From Scatophagus argus (lineage: Eukaryota; Chordata; Actinopteri; Scatophagidae), in contig NC_058506.1 of the NCBI RefSeq assembly GCF_020382885.2, positions 3,162,001 to 3,226,000 of the forward strand: a stretch of 64,000 bases of DNA, read 5' to 3'. Made by a program: the position numbers and the translations under genes. Shown here piece by piece: positions 12,501 through 23,700 of this stretch. Below the pieces are notes generated by a model. It ran no database searches. It was not told the origin of the DNA and saw only the letters and a list, made by a program, of their open reading frames with translations. The first letter of the stretch is position 1, and every line of letters begins with the position of its first letter.

Positions 12501-15500
12501 CTCTGAAACGCATTGCTACAGGTGTGCGAGCGCAGGATAGTCATCATATACATTTTTACTACAGCTTCTTGAATGCAATGGAGATTTAAGATAAATGATT
12601 TGTTGAGGTCACATTTTTTCAGTGTAATAAAGTTCAGGGTTGTAATATTTCAGACCCTGTTTCCTGTTCACTGTCAACTGCCAAATAAGCCCAAAAATGC
12701 CTCATATATTAAGTGACATTGCAAAGCTAACTTAATACAAAGTTACGTGACTGAGGTGACCTGCTTAGAATTTTTAAATGTTGTTTTGTTGTGATCTGCA
12801 TTAAAAACATGATGCCCTCCTGCACCCATGACGTGTGATCATACAGTACTCTGCGTTCTCTAGGTGGGCATTTTAGATGATGACATCTTTGAGGAAGATG
12901 AGCATTTCTTTATGCGTCTTCACAACCTGAGGTTAGAAGAAGGTGGAAATGAAGACACAGGAAGTCCACCCAAAGGTAGACTAGTTGAACCGCTGGTTGC
13001 CACCATCACTATCTTGGACGATGACCATGCTGGGATCTTCACCTTTGGCCAGCAAGTTCTGCGAGTGAGTGAGAGCACTGGCACGTTGACAGTGACAGTG
13101 GTGAGGAACTCAGGCTCCAGGGGCACTGTTGCTGTGCCGTACCATACAGAGGACGGGACTGCTAAGGCTGGAGTGGACTACGAGGAGACCAGAGGGGAGC
13201 TGGAATTCACCAATGAACAGACCAGGTAAGGCACAGTCAGCACTCAGAGACAGTGGCTGGGAAGAAAGACTTAAGGAGCCACGGAGTCTAATGGATGTAT
13301 TTCCTTAGAACACACTTAGGACACTCATTACAGCAATTACTCTTTTCCAGGAAGGACACAGTGTCAGACACTGCAATGCTTATGATTGCATCTTCATACT
13401 TTTGACTGTGCTATGTAGTAAAAGGATTTTACATTATCAAGAACCCTCAAACAAGTAATAGGATAAGGCTTGGCAATATGATTCTGACAATTCCCATTAT
13501 CAACAAAGAGCAAAAAAAAAAAAGCCAAATAATATTTTAGCTCCTTTCTTCATACTTTCTGACTCCCCCCACTCCACCCTAAGCCCACTAGTTCTTATCC
13601 AATACATATATCTTTAAAAGTTTTCAAGGAAAAAAGTTTTCATACAACAGCTGATCACTGTATTTTTTTTTTTTTAGTCAACAGTACTAAATTTGCTTGG
13701 GACCTTTTTAAGCCCTGGATTTGGTTCATTAGGGAACATTTTTGGCAGATATACAAAGAATCACAATACTTTGATGATCTTCAAAACAGGCATTTTATAC
13801 ATTTTTTAAAGTCTGGCCAACTTTTTGAGAGTTAAATAATGGACGAACTGAAATATAGTCTCTAATAATTACCACAAACACATGAGACGTTGATCAAAAA
13901 GACTACTGTTCTCTTCTTTAAAGCAGCAGTATTAACACAGCAGCATCAGTGTTTTGACTTTGGCCCTTTAGTGCTTTTAGAAAAGGGGCACCTGTGCCTC
14001 ACTGAACGATTGCTATGGGTTATCAGTCACCCACTCCAGGTGGAGGAGGTCCTATTAGACAGAATTACCTGACGACTTGACACCCAAAGATAATCCTGTC
14101 CCTGATCAGGTGTGGGAACCTCCAGTCCCCCAATGTAAGCTGACAGATCATTTTCCCATTAAATTTTCAGCCTATATAAGCTGTGTTTTCACATGGACTA
14201 ATTGTACACTTAGGGAAAGACTCCATGTTACATAACATGGCACATCAACAGCTTGTGCACATTAAAGTATGACAGCATGTAGATTTCAGTTAATGGAACA
14301 GAGGTTGGTAGCCTTATTATTTAATTTCCTTTCTTCTGCTGAGAGCATACTTTTATGTGTACTCTCCTTCCTAGTTGCCAGGAAGTTGTAAAAGTTTTCC
14401 ACAAATTAATTATACAGACTGGTATTGTTGGGTATTGTTATGCAACAAGTCATTTAGTTCAGCTGTGTTTTTTTGGCACACTGACAAGCAAGAGTATATA
14501 CTGTGTTTGAGCCTGAATTATTTAAAGGTCCACTGTGATTAATTATTTAGGTCACTTCAATTTGTGATGTGATTTAAATTGTACAGCAAATGTGGAGATA
14601 TTCTATATTTATGCACCTTATTGATCATTGTATTTAACAGTACTTAATTCTTTGTTAAAGAAAAAAAACATGTTTTCATCTGTGTGTGTATGTGTGTGTG
14701 TGTTTGCTTGCATATCTTGCATATCAGTCAGGTCTTAAAGGTACATATTATAAATGTGGAGGAGTATGAGAAGCAGGAAAACTTCTTCATTGTGCTTGAG
14801 GACCCCAAATGGTTGAAGCGAGGACTCTCTGGTAAGTGTGTGTGTGTAAGCATTAATGTCTGGGTGACTATTATTTTCCTGATTATGGTATGAAGTACGA
14901 GATGACAGCGAAAGAAAAGTGATTCATTCATTGACGTAACATAAAATCGCACACTCCAAACAGATAGCGGCAATATCCAGGTATCAGTATCAAAACAAAA
15001 ATGACTGCAGTAACACAGGCGGCTGCATGTCTGGCACCTGCGTCAGAGCCAGTAACAGAAGATTACACTCTGCCATTCACTCTGTCTCTGTTTCACTGTA
15101 GCAAAGTCCCTACTGCCACTAATAAATTTAGTATCCTTTATTTGCATGTTACCTGTGCCCACAATGTGCCAAAAGGGTGCTGTGGAAACTGGATATGTGC
15201 TTCTTTATTTACATGAGCTTATAACATACAAAAATGTATTTCATTAGGAAATAGTGGGAAATGCTAACAGTGAGTGTGCACTGTGCCACTCTGCTGCATT
15301 ATACCTTGAGAACAGAGTTGTTATATTGTATTGAAACATTGTCTGTCTGTCTTCACAGCACTGCTGCTAAACCAGGGTAAGATAGTTTTGGGGGGATTTG
15401 TGGTGTTAAAGGTGCAACATGCAGCATTTATTTAAATACCTTATTACTATGACATATAAAATCTGCCTATGCTGTAAGTGTGAAAGTTGTAAGCCTTAGC

Positions 15501-18500
15501 CTCACACCATCAGCAGTACAATTTGTGTGTTTCTCAAAGGATTTTGCCACATTTCTTTTGTACTCCCTGACAGTATGCATGTGTTTGTTCTGAGAAGAGG
15601 AGTAAATGCATGGATTTATTCCGTAATTGCCATTGTTAAACACAAAGCTTCAGCTTCATTTATGCTATGTCTTGATTTTTGCTGTCATATAAATAAATTA
15701 GAATATTATTACTTTTATTTCCTGCTGTCTTTACTGTTTGTGGTCAGTGCAGGCAGGATCTGTCACTGCACAACCAGCTGCTTGCACTGTTTGGATGGGG
15801 CTAGGGTGCATCTGGTTATTGCTGGGATTTGGGCTAGTCCATAGGACCAGCATTGGGAGTGTGAACCAGACCTGTCAGTCCTATGGTTTGACTTACAGAT
15901 GAATAATGTTAAGGCTAAGTCTGTGATTGGGCTCTGAAAACAGAAAGCCACCAGTTTCAACAGGAAATACACTGAATTATGGAAACAAGATTCTTTAAAT
16001 ATCACACACAGTACCTTTAAAAATGTTAGACTTTGAAAGAGTGTACAGAGTATGGAATGTTTTTTTTATTTATTTATTTTAATGCTTGGTTGTGTGCCTA
16101 TCCTGTTTGCTGAGGTTTATGTGTCTTTTGCAAACAATACAATAAATTATCATCGTTATAATAAAAATGTCTGTGCTCCCTGACAGGCAACCCCACCCCT
16201 GAAGAAGAAGAAGCCCGGAGGATCTCTGAGATGGGTAAACCCATTCTAGGAGAGCACAGCAAGCTAGAAGTCATCATAGAAGAATCTTGTGAATTTAAGG
16301 TGTGTGAGTGGCTGTCATTACACCAGCAGTAAAGCAACCCTGTACTCAGTGACAAATAGATTCTTGAATGCAAGGGACGGGCAAGCATATTTCATGTAGT
16401 CTTAATTTATGACCTAAATATGAACGCTGCAAGGGTTGTTGCAGTGTTGCAGACAATGTGGGAAAGTATGTGTATATGTGACCTATTTCTGCCCTCTTAT
16501 GCATCAGACTCCCAACGGAGTACTAGACCAGGTACAGTTTCTGCCAGTTTCTCTCATCTCATTTTCTCATTAAAAACTCTGTGCTTTTATTATAACAAAT
16601 ACTATTGTATATTCACACCATCTTCATCTTTTCTCATGCATGATGTGCATCTTGATTTAGGATGCACTGTATCCCTGTGTGCCGTGTGTGACAAATCTGG
16701 GTCAGTCAATTCTAGATTGAATTCAAACTGTGCAGAACAGTGAAGCCTGCGTTTTTGCCAAGAACTACATTTTCTTCCTTCAGTACATACAGCACAATAT
16801 ATGAGTCTGCTTTGTTTACTCAGGAGAATTAAAGCTTTTATCTTTTGACCAGTCTCCAAAAGAGATTGTATAAATTTTATTATTTTATTTGACGTGGATG
16901 TGAACCCATCTGTTTTGCGTATACTAATATGAACTATAATTACTTTTGCGTCATTACTAATGTATTTAATCTGTTGTAACAGAACACAGTGGACAAACTC
17001 CTGAAGGACACAAATCTGGCCTCAGTGATTGGCACTCGCTCGTGGAGAGAGCAGTTTATTGAAGCAGTCACAGTCAGTGCAGGTCAGTGGCTATAATGTT
17101 TATTTTCTGAGTGCTTCTTATATTTATTATTTTTTAATCATATGTTTTGTGCAGCAGCTACAAAATTCTGTCTCATTTGTTTAAACCATACAAAGTTGTG
17201 TGAAAACATGAAGCTGTTTATGGAGGAGTTTTGTCTTGGTATTGACCATGTCCAAAAGGTTATGCTTGAAGACTTCCCGGCTGAAAGTTAGATGTGTAGA
17301 TCAATACAACTCTGATGTCTGCCCATTAAACATGGGACTACTACTATAGAAACCATAATGATTTTTTTCACATTAGTACAATAGATCCACTATTAAACAC
17401 ACTTTACATTCAAAAGAAATGGCAAAAGCTACCCAGGTATATTATTCTCCACCATCTCCACATGTCAGTCACTTCCTAGGTTGCCTGTAGGTATGAAGAC
17501 CACCCCATGCCAAAAAAGTTGCAAATATAACGCAATAACACTGTGGGGCTTAGAGTGAAAGTTAAAGAGGCACAAAGACAATTAGACAATTAGTTGATTA
17601 AAATTCAGGCATGCTCCTGATTAGCCCAGAATCTGATAGCATCATTTGTGGATGATGATCTGCCTTTTGATCACTGTGTTTTCTTTAAACAGGTGACGAA
17701 GACGAGGAGGAAGGACAGGAGCAGCGAACACCGAATTGCTTTGACTACTTCATGCACATATTGTGCATTTTTTGGAAGATTCTGTTTGCCTGTATCCCAC
17801 CCACTGAGTACTGGAATGGCTGGGCATGTTTCATGGTGTCAATCTCTGTCATTGGTTTCTTAACAGCCATAATTGGAGACCTCGCTTCCCATTTTGGCTG
17901 CACAGTTGGCCTTAGAGACACTGTCACTGCAGTGGTCTTTGTAGCACTGGGGACTTCACTTCCTGGTAAGTGATTTTACTAGTGAGTCTCAGTTTTCTTT
18001 TGCAATACAGAATATATTCCCATATGGGAGGTATACACAGCAATGGCAATTCAATTTATTCCTGAAGTCCAATCTGGGGTAACAAACACTGAAAGGTTAT
18101 TATGTGGAACTACTGAACCATTTATTTTCAAACTTCACTCTTTTTTCCAGATACTTTTGCCAGTAAAGTGGCTGCCACTCAGGACCAGTATGCTGATGCA
18201 TGTGTGGGAAATGTGACAGGAAGCAATGCGGTTAATGTGTTTTTGGGCATTGGAGTGGCCTGGACTGTGGCTGCTGTATACTGGGAAGTCAAAGGTAAGG
18301 TCTTCCGTGTGGACCCCGGCTCACTGGCCTTCTCCGTCACACTCTTCACCATTTTTGCATTCTTCTCAATGGGAGTGTTAATGCTGCGCCGCAGGCCGTC
18401 CATAGGTGGTGAACTGGGAGGTCAGCGGATCCCCAAAATCCTCACTTCACTGCTGTTCTTTGGACTCTGGTTCCTATACATCCTCTTCTCCAGCTTGGAG

Positions 18501-18527
18501 GCCTATTGCCATATACAGGGCTTCTGA
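9520..18527 (+). CDS. slc8a2: Plasma-membrane Na+/Ca2+ exchanger, NCX2-like (complete CDS, 12 coding exons)
   Basis: This electrogenic exchanger moves about 3 Na+ in for 1 Ca2+ out. Exons: 9520-9867, 10016-10153, 10576-10803, 10890-11168, 11886-12317, 12864-13225, 14728-14831, 15359-15376, 16187-16299, 16983-17082, 17693-17965, 18151-18527. Phases join without a break to give 923 aa (human NCX2 about 921). Residues 1-27 look like a signal peptide. The alpha-1 repeat has ALGSSAPEI (148-156) and the alpha-2 repeat has ALGTSLPDTFAS (from 792). The basic/aromatic XIP region starts at RRLLFYKY (about 261). Two Calx-beta calcium-binding domains lie at about 405-530 and 530-690, with acidic [13 protein letters not shown] and [10 protein letters not shown]. 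The protein ends [12 protein letters not shown]. The subtype is chosen from the central-loop sequence WLKRGLSALLLNQG, which matches NCX2, and from the 19q13-type neighbours. The fish paralogue slc8a4 is not formally excluded. Unlike the large mammalian exon 2, the N-terminal half is split by five introns. Confidence 0.93.
14728..14831 (+). other. slc8a2: slc8a2 coding exon 7 flanked by UG-rich intron sequence
   Basis: This 104-nt exon encodes the end of the second Calx-beta domain ([18 protein letters not shown]). It sits where mammalian NCX1 and NCX3 have mutually exclusive exons A and B. The acceptor must be the CAG at 14725-14727: the CAG three bases later would give an immediate stop in phase. 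TG-rich tracts precede it (14681-14703) and follow its donor (14832-14850). I found no second, alternative EEYEK-type exon in the adjoining introns. Confidence 0.8.
15359..15376 (+). other. slc8a2: slc8a2 18-nt coding microexon
   Basis: The segment CACTGCTGCTAAACCAGG lies between a TTCACAG acceptor and a GTAAGA donor. It completes an Ala codon and adds LLLNQ plus the first base of Gly, exactly the family sequence SALLLNQG. Both phases fit. It matches the small exon region after the alternative exons in other NCX genes. Confidence 0.85.
15404..16022. repeat. Possible MITE-like insertion between terminal 'TTAAAGGT' sequences
   Basis: The intron between the microexon and the next exon starts its repeat-like portion with TTAAAGGTGCAAC (about 15404). 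It ends with GTACCTTTAAAA (about 16020), an inverted match of the outer bases. The interior has no coding potential. The terminal match is short, so this is a weak call. Confidence 0.3.
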
Positions 18528-20755
18528 GAGAGCACAGCTGGGCAGAGCAGTGACTCCACAACATCAAACACTCATCACAAGGACATTAAGCTGTACAGTA
18601 CGGTTACAGTAACTACTGCTGAGATCATCGCTTGACAGTTGCTGCCATGGTTATAGACACACTCCAGACTCGTACATGCAAATCTGTTAGTCACATCCAC
18701 TGCCGGACAGCTCCAGTCAGTACAATTGACTGTGACAGCAATGAAGTGGACTCATATAACATGTACTGACTGTCTCTGATACATGGCCAGCATGTACTCT
18801 GTGAAGTCACAGATGCTAATGCTTGATGCCAGATTTCATTTTTTTTGTTCTTCTTTTTCCTCACACTTCAAAAGGCTGGCTCAGATTAGACTGCCTAATA
18901 TAGTATTTAAATCGGAAAATCAATGACAGCTGCTTTTACACAGATGAGCAATGTAACTGATGATATACACCAAGCTGCCCAGATACAGTAAGATAATGGT
19001 TGCAGAACACCAGTCTGTTTTGTGTTGTAGCAGGACACCTTTGAATGTATCATCTTATATCATGGCTACCACAGGCAAAAGTAGACGCTGTGTTAAAACT
19101 GTCATCCATTTTTAAAGTTAGTTTGTTGTCAGTAAGCATTAACCCATAATCGGGTCTGTTTGAACAGTTGAGGTTAATTGGTAACACAGGGCAAAGCAAA
19201 AGTACTGTTGCTATGGCTACAGTTACCTCTAGATTTTGTGCACAGATTTAGCTCAATAGTTAAACCGTTGACTGGAAGTGCTGTCTTGAGTGAGTTGTCT
19301 TCGTGTATAATTTTGAATGGAACCGCCACATAATTAGAAGCAAGTGTTTTGGCTGCAGTATAAATACTGAGCTCAGTTTGGTGACTAAACTGCAGTCTGG
19401 GAGATAAGATGTGGTTGTGTAATATCTCTCACTGACAATCATTGTGCATCTCTGTTGAGTTATGTGACGCAAGGCATTTATTGTAATGTAATGCACCTAT
19501 TGAGTTTGATCTCAGTATAAGTATTGAAAATAGGAATGATCACAAGTGCACTACTTATACCAATATTGAAATGTATAATTCACAACGAATTACACAGGGA
19601 ATGGATTTTGTAATAAGCTGAGGAATAGTATCTGCCATTGAGTGTTTCTGTTTGAAAGTGATGGTCCATTCACCCTTGAAGTCTTATCTGTTTATTTGTC
19701 AATGCTGCAATTTAATGTCTTTGTAATTTAATGTATTTGATCTGACATGAACAAAAACATATTGTAATTTATTGTAAATTGTCATACCGATAATTACATT
19801 GACATTTTAAATGAATGTGTCGCCACTGGATCCATCACCTGCACTTGTTCTGCTGTATCACTTTCTCATTAGTGCACAAGAAGAAGACAGATTATCTTAA
19901 GACATGCAATTGAAGACATTTGCTCTGGTTTGGGTCACACTCACTTTAATACATATTATGCCCTTAAATTCTGAATTTCATGTTAAAGACAAAAATGTTA
20001 TTTTAGGATTGTGCATCAACTTGTTTTTGTAGCATACAGGTCATTTTACACTAGAGGTGAAACATGGAGCGGAAGTTTTTTTTTCTCCTGACCATTTTCA
20101 AAGTTTTGGCATTTGTAATGGTCGTTTGGGAATACAAATAAACCACATGAACAAGAATGAATAAGCATCAGTAAAGCACAATTTCAGCACTATCTCAAAC
20201 CCTAAGTGGTTGTAAATTATATCATAGAGTTTTGTTAACAAGGAGTGAAAGTACTGCCGTTTAGGTTAATGTTTTATAGTCATGAGTGGCAGTTTGCTAA
20301 CAGATTAGCAAACAACTATTCAAAATGTTTAACCCATGGTGGTGTCCACCGCCTCTAGTGGAGGCCGCCTTTGTGGACGTAATACATTCTAAGTCAGAGA
20401 ACGTAAAGTGATCAACAATAAAGTGTGTAACGTGTGACGCTCTGTTGTTGCATTCATCACTCACAAAGGGAAATGAAGCATATGAGCAACTTGGACTCAT
20501 TAAGTCACAAGTCACAGAAATAACATTGGAGGAGTCGCATTACACATAGAAAATATAATTAATATAATATATATTAATTATATTATTTGAATATGTGTCA
20601 CTTGTGCAGAATAAAATACAATTTTAGGAATAACGGGAGTCTCCTGAAATATTCGGTCAAAACGACTTTACATGTTCCAACACCTTGATATGGAGAACGG
20701 AAATTGAGTTACTGCTCTAAGCTGTACAAACAGTGTCCGTTTTTCCGCACATACC
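18528..20755 (+). other. slc8a2 3'UTR and short spacer to hnrnpl
   Basis: No coding exon is seen. AATAAA hexamers at 20137-20142 and 20417-20422 are candidate polyadenylation signals for the exchanger transcript, implying a 3'UTR of about 1.6-1.9 kb. The hnrnpl start region follows within a few hundred bases, so the two same-strand genes are closely packed. An AT-rich inverted repeat lies in the spacer. Confidence 0.5.
20552..20584. repeat. Perfect 15-bp AT-only inverted repeat with 3-nt loop
   Basis: The arm AATATAATTAATATA and its exact reverse complement are separated by ATA, about 200 bp upstream of the hnrnpl start codon. It could be a cruciform-prone sequence or the scar of a small MITE. 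Being only A and T, it may also be chance. Confidence 0.6.
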
Positions 20756-20794
20756 ATGAATGCAGCAGTAGCCCGGCACAGGGGACAGGACAAC

Positions 20795-23700
20795 ATGGCT
20801 GCTGCTGCGGGCCGATATTACGGAGAAGGCGGCAGAGCAACGAAAAGACAGAAAACTGAGGACGGAGGGATGACAACGGTGAGCATTTCCTCATTTCCCG
20901 GGTTGTTGGTGTTTTATTAAGCTAAAAAATGCTACGTTTTGCTATTCTAAGAGAGGAGATGCTAAGTAGCTAACCGAAGCAAACCATTTGACGTCAACGC
21001 TAGCTTACTACACGTTCAACACTAAGCTAGCTAACAACGTTATAGCGCTCCTCCAATTTATCTAATATGAAATAGCCATTAAACAACACATCAGTGTTTC
21101 TTATTTATCGATAGAAATGTGTTTTAGGTAATAATAAATAATGCAAGCTAATACAAATAATTTATTGAGGCCAGCGTTCAGCGTTCTCATGAACATTAGG
21201 TAACGTTACTGCTGCTAATCTTCAATCTTCAACGCATCAACTGTTATTTCGCTCACTGTTTTGGGCTGTGTTTTTTTTTTAAACTAATCTCTAATTTACC
21301 GGTCTGCTGCTCCTCTTTATCAGCGGGTGGACGTATTTTGTGACTCTACAAGCATCATGTTTTGTGTTTTCAGGAAAGCTATGATGACCCTCATAAACCG
21401 CTCCCCTCACCGGTGGTGCACATCAGAGGCTTGGTGGACGGTATAATGGAGGCTGATCTGGTGGAGGCCCTGCAGGAGTTTGGGGCCATCAGGTAATAAG
21501 AGAGCAGCTTAGGCGCTGTATGTCTAACATGCTCTCAGTATTCGCTGCATTCTTCAGTGGGTTGATTCTCACTGGCAACATAGTCCTGATCCGCTGTCAT
21601 CCACCTGTTATGTTGTTATGACTTAACACAGGCGAGGCAAGCGAATACTGGACTGTAGCAGTGCTTTTTTTCTAAAGAGTCCAGAGAAGTCCGATATTCA
21701 CTTGCTTGTTAGCTTTGTGGTAGTTCTTAAATTCCTTTGGAAAAATAACCTTGGTATTTAGCCTGTTAGATGCTTATGTTGAAGCACGCTTTCTTCCCCG
21801 AGTGGGTTGATGTGAGAGAGTTAAAACAGAGTTATTTACTTAGAAACAAAGATCTTTGGAGATCCCACCACAGAGTTCAAGTCTGTTTCAGCCCAATGCC
21901 AAGTGGGATCACTTATATATATACCTTAAGATAACACCAACGCTCACCAGTAGTCAGATGCTGTAGCAACTACAACAAAATAATGATGATGACCACTGTT
22001 TACTGTATATTCATATTATTACTTATTATATACACATGTATATTGCTTATATTTTCCTTGCTTTGTTGCACTAATGCCTTGTTGCACAGCTGTTTTTGTT
22101 TTCTTGATTTGTAACTACTCTGTGTGCATTCAGGTTGCCCCCTGCAGACAAATAAAGTGTTTTGAATTGAATTGAATAGCATACATGTGGCTGTCGAGGC
22201 TTATCAGCTGCTTATTGTTTTATCTGGGGATAATTCTTGTTAACTCTTTCATATTTGTGGGAATCCCTTGTTTAGTGATAAGAAAGAAAATATGTAATGC
22301 TGGTTTTAAATTTAATGAAAAAAGTCAGTGTAATTGCAAGTTCAATCAAGTTGCCTATGATTTTTAACATTTTTGTGACTTGTGCTTTTATCAATAAAAC
22401 ATGGTACGGTAATCTATCTTTTGGATCCTATGATTTTCTTCTTAAATTCTTTATTTACAGTTATGTGGTTATGATGCCCAAGAAGCGCCAGGCCCTGGTG
22501 GAGTATGAGGACATGAATGGCTCCTGCAATGCTGTTACATATGCAGCAGAGAACCAGGTTTACATTGCAGGCCACCCTGCCTTCATCAATTACTCCACAA
22601 GCCAAAAGATCTCCCGGCCAGGAGACTCAGACGATACCCGGAGTGTCAACAATGTGCTGTTGCTCACGATCATAAACCCCATCTATCCTATCACCACGGT
22701 AATGTGATTATAAAAATTAACCTAGTGTGTAGTGATAATTTCTTTTAGTCATAATTTATGTAGCATAGCTTCAACGATTAGGCAATTAATCAATGTTAAA
22801 TGTTATTTTGATCACCACCTATTTTGATAATCAAACTCATTGAACTCATTTTTAGTTTTTTTTTTTTTTTTTAAAGTAGTAGTGCCAAAGTTCTTCTTTT
22901 CCAATGTAAATATTTTCTGTTTTCTTGTGTTCTCTGTGATGGTTAACTGAATCTGTGAGGATGTGATCTTTTGATTCAGGGGGGAAAAAAAAATCATTTT
23001 CTCACCTTTTATGGTCCAAACAACTGATTAATTATTCAAGAAAATGATCAACAAATTAATCAGTAATGAAAGTAATTGTTAGTCACACTCCTGTTATATA
23101 GTAGTGTGTTGAACTTAATGCATTACATATTCAGACAGAATCTTTCATTAGGTCACTATACATTAAGCCCTTTTTTATATATCACATATGAGAAATGATT
23201 GAAACTGACTTCATGAAGCATAAATGAGGTTAGCTTAAATGCTGAAATACTTCAGTTTGATTAAAAGTACTACTTCCAATGCATCCATCAGACAGTATCA
23301 CAGTATCCATTCTGCATTTCATTTGTTAGAACTAGTCAGTCAAACAAATGTTAAAGCATACAGTTAACAGCAGTTAACCTTCTTCTGCATGAGCAGAATG
23401 CAAATAATATGTATCGTTTCATTTATTTTTTCTCCAAAATATATACTTTTCAGCTAGTGTGAATTTCCTGTACTTTGTTGTGTTGGAATTATTCTTAAAG
23501 AAATGCCAAAAATCTAGCAGACATTTGGGGAACGGTAAGCAAAAGGCTGCAGCAGTTTTAACTGTTTCATAGTATTTTGTGTGTTACCATACACATTGAT
23601 TTATTTACTGTTGCTTCATGACTCCTGTCCAAATGGGTCGATTTTCTTTACAATACTAAAGCACATTTACACTAATCTATAACATGAAGCCTGCTGTATT

